A stretch of 53,790 nt of DNA from Prevotella sp. (GCA_017475265.1 JAFVFY010000031.1:1-53790); one strand, 5' to 3'; numbered from the stretch's first letter, positions 25,629 to 33,655 are shown. Notes: generated by a model from the letters alone, not told the origin. A program made the numbers and translations.

Positions 25629-26012
25629 CTATGGGGAAACGTTCTTTTTCGAGGGAAGTTTGTCCAAAATTAAATAGAAGCGAGAGCTTGAATCCAGCAA
25701 CCTTCGCGTAGTTGATAGCTTGTGAACGATGAACATCATCTATCTCTTTCACGGCCTTCAGCTCCACAATAATTTTGTCGTAGCAGATGAAATCGGGCTT
25801 ATAGGTAGATCAAGCGTTACTCCCTTATAAGAAGCATGAAGTTCCACCTCTCGTTTGAAAGGAATGCCTCGTTCCATGAATTCCAATGCCAGAGCATCTT
25901 GGTAAACCTTTTCTGTGAATCCCGGTCCCAAAAGACTATGTACTTTCATCGCAGCACCAATGATTTGGTAAGTCTCCTGCGAATATCTCAATTCATGAAC
26001 GTAGTTCTCCAT
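25624..26012 (-). pseudogene. GxxExxY family protein (PD-(D/E)XK nuclease-like fold), frameshifted
   Basis: The start [20 protein letters not shown] and the motif [17 protein letters not shown] match the GxxExxY family (G-x-x-E-x-x-Y), of unknown function and possibly a PD-(D/E)XK-like nuclease. The frame breaks near 25805 after YKGVTLDLP. The next frame continues with [20 protein letters not shown] (a D...ExK pattern) and runs through INYAKVAGFKLSLLFNFG to TAA at 25624-25626. One missing base explains the break. The whole is about 129 codons, the normal family length. Repeat blocks of opposite orientation lie on both sides. A sequencing error cannot be excluded. Confidence 0.85.
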
Positions 26013-26015
26013 TAT

Positions 26016-26118
26016 AACCGTTAAATCAGAATAAATCCGTTTTAATCCGTTGTTATTAATAATCCGTTAAATCAGAATTAATCCGTTCAATCCGTGTAAT
26101 CCGTTTTAATCCGTTGTA
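26016..26118 (+). repeat. Right AATCCGT repeat block flanking the GxxExxY pseudogene
   Basis: Many AATCCGTT units, with the segment CCGTTAAATCAGAAT(A/T)AATCC occurring twice. This is the reverse complement type of the left block (ACGGATT), so the pseudogene lies between inverted repeat arrays. Confidence 0.85.
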
Positions 26119-26129
26119 TATTAAATGAA

Positions 26130-27314
26130 CTATTTCGTAGTGAACTTATAAGCTGCGTGTGAATAATACTTCTCGCCTGGACGGAGCACGGGGCTGGCCC
26201 ACTCGGGGTGGTTGGGGCTGTCGGGGAACTTCTGGCTCTCCAGGCAGACGGAGACGTGCTGGGGGTACTTCTTGCCGAGCTTGCGGACGACGTTTTCTTC
26301 GCCGTCAACACCCTGGAAGTTACCGCTGTAGACCTGTACGCCAGGCTCGTTGGTGTACATCTCCATGAAGATGCCAGTCTTGGGAGAGTAAAGCGAAGCA
26401 CATACCTGCGTGTCGTCACCGGCGGTGTTCAATACCCAGTTGTGGTCATAGCCGTGGGCGTTTTTCACCTGATAGTACTCACTGTGGATAGAGTCGCCAA
26501 CAGCATGTGGAGTACGGAAGTCCATGGGCGTACCCTCAACGCTAAGTATCACGCCAGTAGGCATATAACTATCATCTGCTTCAGTGAAGCTATCAGCATT
26601 TACGTAGAGTATCTGGTCGTAGCCAGGATTCTCTAAGTCACCACTCAGATTATAGTAGTTGTGGTTCGTCTGGTTGATGATGGTCGGCTTGTCGGTCTCA
26701 GCCATCCACTGGATGTCGAGGATGTTATCGTCAGTGACACGGTAGATGGTCGTTGCCGTCACCGTACCGGGGAATCCGTTCTCACCATCCTCGGCCACGA
26801 TGGTCAGTTTCAGTGTCTGGTCATCTACCTGCTCTGCGGTGTAGACCTTATTCATCCAGCCCGTGTCGCCACCTCCATGCAGACAGTGGTCACGTCCGTC
26901 ATGCTTGTCGTTCTGCTTCAGCTGGATGGTGTCGCCATCGAGTACGAACTTGCCCATGTTGATGCGGTTGGCATAGCGTCCCACGCTTGAGCCGTAGTCG
27001 GTAGGAGTATTCTGCGTGTCGGCATACTGCTGGATGTTGTCGAATCCCAATACCACGTCGGTAGGCTGGCCGTCCTTGTCGGGAACAACAAGCGATACTA
27101 CACGTCCGCCATAGTTGGTGATGCACACCTCCATGCCCTGGGCGTTCTTCAGCGTGTACAGCTTTACGGGCTGCTCGTTGATGATGGTGTCAAACTTGGC
27201 CGGGTTGAGTCCCGAGGCCGTCAGCTGGGGCTCCGGTTGGCCGCCGCCAGCACAAGCAGTGAGCATAAGTGCAGCTGCACCCATGCCCAGCAATGATGCT
27301 CTCAATGTTTTCAT
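26130..27314 (-). CDS. galM: Aldose 1-epimerase (mutarotase), lipoprotein form
   Basis: A 394-residue mutarotase interconverting the alpha and beta anomers of free sugars before phosphorylation or uptake. A lipoprotein signal (MKTLRASLLGMGAAALMLTAC) places it on the periplasmic side of a membrane. Family motifs are FDTIINEQPVKLYTL, TDVVLGFDNIQQY, SSVGRYANRI, the His segment NQTNHNYYNLSG, GYDHNWVL and the catalytic-Glu region CLESQKFPDSPNH. Length is normal. A well-formed promoter precedes it. It lies between the LuxR-type regulator and the symporter on the same strand, as in arabinose clusters, although a pseudogene now separates it from the symporter. Confidence 0.93.
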   Translation of the reverse strand: MKTLRASLLGMGAAALMLTACAGGGQPEPQLTASGLNPAKFDTIINEQPVKLYTLKNAQGMEVCITNYGGRVVSLVVPDKDGQPTDVVLGFDNIQQYADTQNTPTDYGSSVGRYANRINMGKFVLDGDTIQLKQNDKHDGRDHCLHGGGDTGWMNKVYTAEQVDDQTLKLTIVAEDGENGFPGTVTATTIYRVTDDNILDIQWMAETDKPTIINQTNHNYYNLSGDLENPGYDQILYVNADSFTEADDSYMPTGVILSVEGTPMDFRTPHAVGDSIHSEYYQVKNAHGYDHNWVLNTAGDDTQVCASLYSPKTGIFMEMYTNEPGVQVYSGNFQGVDGEENVVRKLGKKYPQHVSVCLESQKFPDSPNHPEWASPVLRPGEKYYSHAAYKFTTK

Positions 27315-27364
27315 TAGATTTGTGTTTTTTAGTTAGGAATTTGTTAGGGTTTTCAGATTTTGGG

Positions 27365-27396
27365 CAAAATTACGCATTATTTACCAAACGGCCAAA
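27365..27396 (-). promoter_or_regulatory. Promoter of galM
   Basis: On the reverse strand TTTG (27393-27396), a 20-bp spacer and TAATTTTG (27365-27372) match the Bacteroidetes -33/-7 layout, about 50 bp before the ATG at 27314. Confidence 0.7.
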
Positions 27397-27422
27397 GAAT
27401 TACACACTTTTTCACTAAATTC

Positions 27423-27464
<42 letters not shown>

Positions 27465-28052
27465 TCAGACGGAGTTAATGTCCACATAGCCATGCATAAC
27501 GGCATAGATGGTCAGCGCGCTTACGCTCTTGAGGCCAAGCTTGTCCATGAGATTCTTCCTATGGGTAATGACAGTGGAGAGTCCGATGTTAAGCTGGTCA
27601 GCAATCTCCTTGTTCAAGTAGCCCTGCACAATGAGCGACATCACCTCTATCTCACGGTTGGTCAGCGGGCAACGCTGTGTCGGCTGAGGCATTGGGGGAC
27701 GGTTGTGGCCATTGGCATGAGCACTCTGTTCGAGCATGAGCAGCGAGCGCACCAACATTTTCTCTGGCACGTTGACACAGAGACTATGGAACTCAGGCAG
27801 CTGACCGTTACCGTCCAGCGACATGGAAAGAGCAATGGTCTTATGACGGTGTTCAAGGAAGAACTGGCGGTTGGCTATCACGATGTTTGTGGCAACGAAG
27901 TAATGGACATAATCCTCTGGATGATTGGCCATTAGTTCGCTCATGCTACCGTAAACATCCACCCTGATGATAGGCATCAAGTTCTGTAGCAGGTAGCGCA
28001 GTCCGATACCTGATAGCGTGTTAGGGTCAACGATTGCTATTTGTGGCCGCAT
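27465..28052 (-). CDS. LuxR/NarL-type response regulator with degenerate receiver
   Basis: A 195-residue two-domain regulator. The N-terminal part (MRPQIAIVDPNTLSGIGLRY) folds like a receiver, but at the usual phospho-aspartate position the sequence reads HYFVATNIVIAN with no Asp, so it is probably a pseudo-receiver not controlled by phosphorylation. The C-terminal HTH (LTNREIEVMSLIVQGYLNKE, then STVITHRKNLMDKLGLKSVS) is a typical LuxR DNA-binding domain. The ATG at 28052 is chosen; a TTG six codons upstream lies in a heptamer array. It lies 14 bp after the glycosidase gene, so it is probably co-transcribed with it. Target genes are unknown, but galM and the symporter are the neighbours. Confidence 0.85.
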   Translation of the reverse strand: MRPQIAIVDPNTLSGIGLRYLLQNLMPIIRVDVYGSMSELMANHPEDYVHYFVATNIVIANRQFFLEHRHKTIALSMSLDGNGQLPEFHSLCVNVPEKMLVRSLLMLEQSAHANGHNRPPMPQPTQRCPLTNREIEVMSLIVQGYLNKEIADQLNIGLSTVITHRKNLMDKLGLKSVSALTIYAVMHGYVDINSV

Positions 28053-28059
28053 CACATTC

Positions 28060-28080
28060 TCAATTCTCAATTCTCGATTC
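28060..28080 (+). repeat. Heptamer array TCAATTC x3 at the glycosidase/regulator junction
   Basis: Units are TCAATTC, TCAATTC, TCGATTC. In the coding direction they form the last codons and the stop of the glycosidase gene and the short gap before the regulator start. Confidence 0.85.
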
Positions 28081-29518
28081 GAAAATAGTTTGCACTACTG
28101 TCTGTGGCGATGAGCACGCGGTCGCTGCCACGAAGATAGGCTCCGTCGAAGGTGAAGTCCACGGCAGTTTTGTTGTCGTATTCACCCAGGTACTTCATGG
28201 TGCCGTCGGAGGGGTTCATCAGCCACACATCTTTTTTATTGCCCGAAATCTTCGTCAGGTCGATAGTCATGGGCCGTCCGCTGTAATTATATACAAAGAG
28301 GTAGTCGCGTCCGCGCGTGGCAATGATACGGTCATAGCGAGTACCGTTCTGGCCTACGATGACACTTTGGTCGTTCTGTCCCTCGGTGAAGGGCACAGCG
28401 GTCATCAGTTGCTTCAAGTATTTCATTTGTTTGTAGCCTGGGTCTTTCATCGCATCCCACCAGGCCTTCTCAGCACCAAAGGAGGCGAGTACACCCGGAC
28501 GCATGAACTGCATGATGCTGTTGTGGCCGTAGGTATGTCCGAAGCTGCCGGCAAAGACCGACCAGTAGGCATAACGGCGCACGTCGTAGTCCTGCCAGCG
28601 GGGAGCCGAGAAATCATGGAGTCCCTGGGGGATGTCCTCATAGCTGGGTTCTCCATCGAGGACAGGCTTCTTCGCCCCTCGCACCTCACGTCCGGCAATC
28701 TGCTCCTGCTGGTCACCAAAGCTCATGGCCACATAGCGCCAGTTATCCTCCTCGGTATTGTCACGGATGGTGTAGTCACCGTCGCCATTGCGCTGTCCGT
28801 AGCGACGGTGTCCGCTCTGGAACATGTTGAAGTCCAGCCACTCACGGTCGTTATACCACCAAGCACTTGTAGTACGCCCACGAGGATGGAAGGTCATCAG
28901 GTGGTTCTCGTCAACAGCCTTGATGGCGCGTGCCAGCGCATCCCACGACTCCATCCCTTTGTCGCCCATGATGTCACCGCCTATCATCCAGATGATGTTC
29001 GGCCGGTCCTTATATCGCTCACCCAGGAAACGGCCATATTTCTCTGCCTTCTCGGGTGTCATCTTCTCAATCTGCGAGCCCCAGATGCAGTCCATAGCGA
29101 TGTAGATGCCCTGCGAAGCGGCAAAATCTACAATATAGTCCAAGTGGTCCCAATAGCCGTATTGCAATTGACCATTGACCATTGACGATTGACCATTGCC
29201 AGCGAACTTCTCAAAGTTAAAGGTATCGTCATTGGCCGGCATGCCATATACATTATATGTGGGGATGGCGTTGAGCACCTGTATCTGCTCCACGTTATAG
29301 CCCTCCTCGGCCTCTCGGGTAAGGAAGAACTCCACCTCGTCTCGGTTAAGCCTTTCGGACAGCAGCCACGCCGTATTGCCCAGCCAGAAGAACGGCTTCC
29401 CGTTCTCGTGCACCAGGTACTGTCCCTTTACTGTCAGCCGTCCATTCTTCCACGGTTTCTCCGCTGCGCTCAGGCCCATGGCCACCAGCATCAGCAGCAT
29501 TGCAATCAGTGTTCTCAT
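28067..29518 (-). CDS. DUF4038-type glycoside hydrolase (GH140-like)
   Basis: A 483-residue exported glycosidase. The ATG at 29518 gives the signal peptide MRTLIAMLLMLVAMGLSA; upstream codons lack an export signal and cross the promoter. The early motif GKPFFWLGNTAWLLSERL, then IIWMIGGD and VLDGEPSYED in a (beta/alpha)8-type barrel, followed by a C-terminal beta domain (YLFVYNYSGRPMTIDL), match the DUF4038 plus collagen-binding-like architecture of GH140 apiosidases acting on rhamnogalacturonan-II. The Asp of IGGD and the Glu of DGEPS are the likely catalytic pair. Near residues 107-117 a heptamer-encoded NGQSSMVNGQ is inserted. The substrate is inferred from the family only. Confidence 0.85.
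   Translation of the reverse strand: MRTLIAMLLMLVAMGLSAAEKPWKNGRLTVKGQYLVHENGKPFFWLGNTAWLLSERLNRDEVEFFLTREAEEGYNVEQIQVLNAIPTYNVYGMPANDDTFNFEKFAGNGQSSMVNGQLQYGYWDHLDYIVDFAASQGIYIAMDCIWGSQIEKMTPEKAEKYGRFLGERYKDRPNIIWMIGGDIMGDKGMESWDALARAIKAVDENHLMTFHPRGRTTSAWWYNDREWLDFNMFQSGHRRYGQRNGDGDYTIRDNTEEDNWRYVAMSFGDQQEQIAGREVRGAKKPVLDGEPSYEDIPQGLHDFSAPRWQDYDVRRYAYWSVFAGSFGHTYGHNSIMQFMRPGVLASFGAEKAWWDAMKDPGYKQMKYLKQLMTAVPFTEGQNDQSVIVGQNGTRYDRIIATRGRDYLFVYNYSGRPMTIDLTKISGNKKDVWLMNPSDGTMKYLGEYDNKTAVDFTFDGAYLRGSDRVLIATDSSANYFRIEN
29167..29198 (-). repeat. Heptamer array (TCAATGG-type) x4.4 inside the glycosidase gene
   Basis: Plus-strand units are ATTGACC, ATTGACC, ATTGACG, ATTGACC, ATTG. Their complement has the same unit order as the array at 9827-9859 and encodes the same peptide NGQSSMVNGQ in an unrelated protein. 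Confidence 0.95.
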
Positions 29519-29552
29519 ATTATAATATATTTGTGGAATCTGAAAAACGGCA

Positions 29553-29584
29553 CAAAGATACGACAAAAAGGGTGAACCGCCAAA
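29553..29584 (-). promoter_or_regulatory. Promoter of the glycosidase - LuxR operon
   Basis: On the reverse strand TTTG (29581-29584), a 20-bp spacer and TATCTTTG (29553-29560) form a textbook Bacteroidetes promoter, 34 bp before the ATG at 29518. Confidence 0.8.
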
Positions 29585-29664
29585 CGATTCACCCATTTTT
29601 TTCAATTCATTACTTTTCAACCTTCTGATTTCAGTCTTCGTTCTTCACACGAAGTCCATAGAAC

Positions 29665-29718
29665 GGTTCTTCATAGGAATGGCACGATACCAGCATTACG
29701 CCATTCCTATGAAGAACC
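29665..29718. repeat. Perfect 19-bp inverted repeat near the element boundary
   Basis: GGTTCTTCATAGGAATGGC (29665-29683) and its exact complement (29700-29718) around a 16-nt loop. It lies between the glycosidase promoter and the integrase. It may be a bidirectional terminator, a protein-binding site or part of an attachment site. Confidence 0.8.
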
Positions 29719-30299
29719 CCAAAAAACAGTGCCAATCCATCAAAGTGTACAGGGTTCACCACTTTTTAAAACCTCCGTAACTGTCTGGTCATCAATTTGA
29801 TACGAGCAAATCGGATTTTACTAACTGTACACCCATTTGCCTTTGTGGAGCTGGAGGGAATAGGCCGTCCATTTGCTCTAAACCTCACAAAGTTTCAATT
29901 TGTTTATAATCAGCCACTTGTGAAAACTCCGATTTTCACCTAAGCCTCACTACATGGCGTTAATTATCTCATTTTGGGGGAGGTTTTTGCCCTTGACCTC
30001 CCCCCTGTCTTTCAAACAACGCTCGACCTTTTAGGGGTCAATGTTTTCTTATAGGGCGATGCAAATTTACACATATTTTGTGAGTCAATCAAATATTAAG
30101 TGTATTAATTAACATTCTTTCGCATCAAAAAGCCTCAATCAGTGTCATTTGGGGGAATCACACATTACGATATTTCACAAATAATCATTTTTTACAGATT
30201 TGATTTTTCTTGAAAATGAAGTGTGTTAAACTTCTGAAATGCCTTCAAATAAAGGGATTTCCGCTTGTTCATTACAAATTTTTTTCATACCTTCGCGCC
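29719..30299. other. Gene-free AT-rich stretch before the integrase, possible element end
   Basis: I see no credible gene. There are two further hairpins: GGGGGAGGT/ACCTCCCCC (29976-29984 with 29996-30004), and a shorter gacc/ggtc one at 30025-30039. Base composition changes here from the GC-richer left part to the AT-rich element. No tRNA gene is recognisable, so the attachment site cannot be fixed. Confidence 0.4.
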
Positions 30300-31760
30300 A
30301 TGAAATCAAAGTTTGAGATAAAATACAACACGAGGGTATTCATTCAGATACCAAAGGCCGATAGAAACAAGGTTGATGCTGTTGGCCCCGTCATGTGTCG
30401 TGTCCGTTGGAACTCTAAGAAGAACGAGGTGGGGCTTCGATGTGGCGTATGTGCTAGTGTAGATAAATGGAATGAACAGTCATCTACAGTCAAACGTAAC
30501 ACCACACATGTTTATAAAGGGCGCACCTATTATGCCTCAGACATAAATTTTGCAATCGCTCACCTACTCGACTGTGTATCGGACGTTTTCAAGTCTTTTG
30601 AAGTTAAACAAGTAACGCCAACACAGGAAGAGTTTAAAGAGGCTGTTTACAAAAAAATGGAACTTGACAACCTCGACGTTATGACAAGGAAGCGTCAAGC
30701 GGGAGAAGATATTGATTTGGAGATAATAAAAAAGGAGGAAAACAAAACATTCTGGGACGTATATGATGAGTGGCTTGCCGATGGACTTGCTACAAAACAT
30801 TGGTCGCATGGCACACATAAGAAGTACATGACTCTGAAATATAGACTTGTCGGATTTGACAAGGATCTCATCCTTGAAGATATAACGGAAAAGAAGATTG
30901 CAGCTTTTGAGAACTACCTATTAGACCAACGGGATTACAAGAACTCTTCTGTCAAACGCCACATCAAGACCATACGTGGCATTCTGAGTTGGTGTAAGAA
31001 GAAAGGTTATAAAGTTGAGGAGAAGGCTGTTGGGTATAAGAGCAGCCTTCGGGAAGTCTTTGATCCGGAGATTATATTCCTTAACTGGGAAGAATTTAAG
31101 ACTCTCTATGATTATGAGATACCAGAGCAAAAGCAGTATCTCCAAAGGGTTAAAGATGTTTTCATCTTTGCCTGTGTAACTGGTCTTCGGTTCTCTGATG
31201 TTGAAAAGCTCCATAAAGACCATATTCATTGGAAAGAGGACGAGTTTATAAGCGTGTCAAAGAAAACGTCCAACAATACTCATATTGGACTGAATAAATA
31301 TTCCAGAGAGATTCTGGAGAAATATAGACACACCAACTTTCCTGATGGGATGGCTCTACCTGTTATCTCCAACCAGAAGACTAATGCCTACCTGAAGGAG
31401 CTGTGTCATCTAGCAGGTTTAACAAGCCATATAACAATTGCTAGCGAGAAGGGATCTGAAACGATTGAACAGACATTTGAGAAATGGGAAAGAATCTCAT
31501 TTCACTGTGCCAGAAGAACCTATGTTTCTATTGCTTTATCACTTGGCGCGACTCCAGAAGAGGTTGCAAGAGTGAGCGGACATCACAGTTACGAAGTAAT
31601 GAAACGTTATATTGGACTTGACGAAAAACAAAGACGACATGCTACAGATGTTTTTGACGAGAAAACAGAGCGAGAAGAGCTATACAGTATGTTTGACCAA
31701 ATGAGTGTCAAAGACCTAAGAACAATGTTATATACCTTCAAAAAGTCTACAAACATATAG
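30300..31760 (+). CDS. Tyrosine recombinase / integrase
   Basis: A 486-residue phage-type integrase that inserts and excises a mobile element by strand exchange through a covalent phosphotyrosine. The ATG at 30300 (MKSKFEIKYNTRVFIQIPK) begins the arm-binding-like N-terminal domain; upstream codons look non-coding. A SAM-like core-binding domain is at about 150-255 (FWDVYDEWLADGL...). The catalytic residues are R297 (TGLRFSDV), K321 (SVSKKT), H402 and R405 (SFHCARRTYVS), H428/H429 (SGHHSYEVM) and Y437 (KRYIGL). All are present, so it should be active. The length fits Bacteroidetes integrases. It faces away from the glycosidase and is probably the left-end gene of the element filling the rest of the window. 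Confidence 0.93.
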   Translation: MKSKFEIKYNTRVFIQIPKADRNKVDAVGPVMCRVRWNSKKNEVGLRCGVCASVDKWNEQSSTVKRNTTHVYKGRTYYASDINFAIAHLLDCVSDVFKSFEVKQVTPTQEEFKEAVYKKMELDNLDVMTRKRQAGEDIDLEIIKKEENKTFWDVYDEWLADGLATKHWSHGTHKKYMTLKYRLVGFDKDLILEDITEKKIAAFENYLLDQRDYKNSSVKRHIKTIRGILSWCKKKGYKVEEKAVGYKSSLREVFDPEIIFLNWEEFKTLYDYEIPEQKQYLQRVKDVFIFACVTGLRFSDVEKLHKDHIHWKEDEFISVSKKTSNNTHIGLNKYSREILEKYRHTNFPDGMALPVISNQKTNAYLKELCHLAGLTSHITIASEKGSETIEQTFEKWERISFHCARRTYVSIALSLGATPEEVARVSGHHSYEVMKRYIGLDEKQRRHATDVFDEKTEREELYSMFDQMSVKDLRTMLYTFKKSTNI

Positions 31761-31866
31761 CTTGTTTTTTGAACAAAGTGGTAAGGTGCATTGTAGAGTC
31801 TGGCGATAAATAGTCAAATTTATTATTGAAAGTTGGAAGCGTAAAGGCTTTGACTATGAGCAATGT

Positions 31867-31895
31867 AAAAAGGGAACCCCATCTCTGAGATTCCC
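31867..31895 (-). terminator. Intrinsic terminator of the gene at 31934
   Basis: On the reverse strand GGGAA...TTCCC arms with an inner ATCTC/AGAGAT are followed by five T residues. It lies 39 bp past the minus-strand stop at 31934. Confidence 0.6.
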
Positions 31896-31933
31896 CGTGT
31901 CCTCTGGAGAGGCATATATTTGAGCAAACGGAA

Positions 31934-32521
31934 TTACCTGCGTCCTCCGAAGTGGCCTGAACCGTTACCACGATTGATATTCTGTGCAACCTGGTCGTTC
32001 TGATGGCCACCAGGCTTGCTGGCGGTGTTCCTCCAGGTCGAGCCGTTGCCGTGACCATTGTTGTCGTTCTTTGGCTTCCTGTCGGCATAGTGGTTGGCTG
32101 CTTTCTTGTTGTTTCCACCCTTATAGCTCACATAACCTTTCGGATGCCCCTTGTAGAAGTGGCTCTTGTTGCTGTAGTGGGTGTAGACATTGAAAGTCCA
32201 AGTCCCATCCTTCCATGACAGCGGGTGGTAGAAATACGAGAGACCGATGTACTTGTTGTACTGGTAAGCGGTCAGGACATATTGGAGGTCAGTATTGCGA
32301 CGGCTCCACCAAGCACCGTACACGTCGTTGCGTCCGTTCACACTCATCATGTAGTCCAGATTGATCTCGTAGACAGCCTCACATTGGGCATCGGTCAGGT
32401 TCAGCTCCCAGGCCATCTTGTCCGAAAGATAGTGGGCTTCGTTGCGAGCCTGAACAAAACTCATGGCGTTGGTCGTGATAGTCATTGCCATCATCATAAC
32501 CAGGGTAATCATCTTCTTCAT
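31934..32521 (-). CDS. Secreted protein with basic Gly/Asn-rich tail (host-like)
   Basis: A 195-residue exported protein: signal peptide MKKMITLVMMMAMTITTNA, an ordered N-terminal domain (YLSDKMAWELNLTDAQCEAV, YEINLDYMMSVNGRNDVYGA, LTAYQYNKYIGLSYFYHPL) of a kind common in Prevotella and Bacteroides, and a disordered tail rich in Gly, Asn, His and Lys. The LTDAQ segment recalls short stress-related helical proteins of the envelope, but I do not assign a function. A GGAGA Shine-Dalgarno-like site lies 6 bp before the ATG. The bases look GC-richer than the integrase and the genes to the right, so this may be host DNA or cargo between integrase and element body. Confidence 0.75.
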   Translation of the reverse strand: MKKMITLVMMMAMTITTNAMSFVQARNEAHYLSDKMAWELNLTDAQCEAVYEINLDYMMSVNGRNDVYGAWWSRRNTDLQYVLTAYQYNKYIGLSYFYHPLSWKDGTWTFNVYTHYSNKSHFYKGHPKGYVSYKGGNNKKAANHYADRKPKNDNNGHGNGSTWRNTASKPGGHQNDQVAQNINRGNGSGHFGGRR

Positions 32522-32737
32522 AATTGTATCTCCTATTCGTTAAAGGGTTAAACATTTTGTTTCTTGCTTTCACTCTTTTGACGTAATAGAGGGGGCGAGA
32601 GGTCTGGGATTATTCCTAAAGTGACAGGTCTTTTCCCTATAAATCAGGCGGGATTTTCCCTCTGAGAGCCGTTTTTCTGTTAAAAATACATATAATATAT
32701 ATAATAAGGTGTGTGGAAATCTTATTTTTCAGATTTT

Positions 32738-33067
32738 ATGCTTATACACAAGGCTGTTTACATTTTGTTTCTCAGGCATAAGGAAGGTATTCGATTCAAA
32801 GAACTGGTCAGCTATCGGGACGAGCTTTATTCAATTTATAAAACCATGAAGCACTCCACACAAGCCCCATTGAAGGTTAAGCGGAGTATAATTGACTTGA
32901 CGAACCCCTTAAACAGTTCTATCATTTAAAAATGTTCAAGGATTAACAGCATCATAAAGAGGCTTATAAGTAATGATAAAGCTCACCATTATATGATTGT
33001 TGGTGAAAAGGGTGAGATTAGGAGAATTGAGCTAAACAGAGAGCTTATAGATTGGGAGGAAATTTGA
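32738..33067 (+). pseudogene. Element-associated small protein with an internal stop
   Basis: From ATG 32738 the frame reads MLIHKAVYILFLRHKEGIRF then KELVSYRDELYSIYKTMK and reaches TAA at 32927-32929. The same frame continues with KCSRINSIIKRLISNDKAHH and YMIVGEKGEIRRIELNREL to TGA at 33065-33067. The whole resembles small proteins next to Bacteroidales recombinases, in which the two halves are joined. The single stop suggests a nonsense mutation. Stop readthrough or a sequencing error is the alternative. No function is known. Confidence 0.55.
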
Positions 33068-33261
33068 AAGGCCTCAAATCCTTATAAATAGAGAAGAAAT
33101 AAAGTAAAAAATATTAACAGAAATAAAGAAGAAATAATAACATTCGAGTAAAACCATTGTTAAGGGTGTTTCAATCTGCGGAAAGATACATTCAAGGCAT
33201 GGGGATTGATCAAAGAAGATAGCTTATGCCTATTAATTTGTGAGATTCACTTGAAGAAAAG

Positions 33262-33287
33262 TACAAGCGGAGAGCTTGTATTTTTTT
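33262..33287 (+). terminator. Intrinsic terminator TACAAGC/GCTTGTA + T7
   Basis: Perfect 7-bp arms (33262-33268 and 33274-33280), a 5-nt loop GGAGA, and seven T residues. It ends transcription coming from the pseudogene region and isolates the downstream operon. The stretch 33068-33384 holds no other feature I can support. Confidence 0.8.
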
Positions 33288-33384
33288 GTTTCCCGCTATA
33301 AAAATCATGGGCTAAAACCCTTATATATAGAGAGATAATTAACTATTATGTATAACCATTTAACGAACAAAGAAAGGACAAAAA

Positions 33385-33528
33385 ATGAAGAAAATTTTAA
33401 CATGTTTGCCTCCGACAATAGGGCTGGTCTGTGAGGTTTTGATTATTTTTAATCTCGGAATAGAGATTTACAAGTTTATTCGTAAGCCCAAGGACGACTC
33501 TTCTAATAGCAAATCAAATGACCTATGA
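33385..33528 (+). CDS. Small membrane protein (47 aa)
   Basis: ATG 33385 follows a purine-rich stretch (agaaaggacaaaaa) and opens 47 codons: MKKILTCLPPTIGLVCEVLI then IFNLGIEIYKFIRKPKDD and a polar tail. One membrane helix (about residues 8-31) with a basic then Ser/Asn-rich cytoplasmic end is predicted. It overlaps the next small ORF by 11 bp in another frame, the style of the packed operon beyond. No family is known to me; the short length makes the call moderate. Confidence 0.5.
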   Translation: MKKILTCLPPTIGLVCEVLIIFNLGIEIYKFIRKPKDDSSNSKSNDL

Positions 33529-33655
33529 GAAGACAACTGAAATCATCATCGTGGTGCTGGAGTCCGTAGCACAGATATTGAAGGCTATTAAAAAGCTATG
33601 TGGACTAAAAGGAAAAAGCAAGAACCGCGATGATTTTAAAATCACTGACTATTAA
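33518..33655 (+). CDS. Small protein (45 aa), overlapping the previous one
   Basis: ATG 33518, inside the end of the 47-residue gene, opens MTYEKTTEIIIVVLESVAQI, then LKAIKKLCGLKGKSKNRDDF, and stops at 33653-33655. An amphipathic or hydrophobic helix (about 8-25) is followed by a strongly basic tail. The 11-bp overlap suggests translational coupling. It ends 22 bp before the DUF3871 start. Function unknown. Confidence 0.5.
   Translation: MTYEKTTEIIIVVLESVAQILKAIKKLCGLKGKSKNRDDFKITDY

Noticed and set aside
28034-29185. Plus-strand open frame (383 codons) opposite the glycosidase gene
   Set aside because: It is a shadow of the GH140-like gene, which has a signal peptide, promoter and family motifs.
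29519-30299. tRNA gene as integrase target
   Set aside because: No cloverleaf or GTTCnAnnC T-loop could be found, so no tRNA is claimed.
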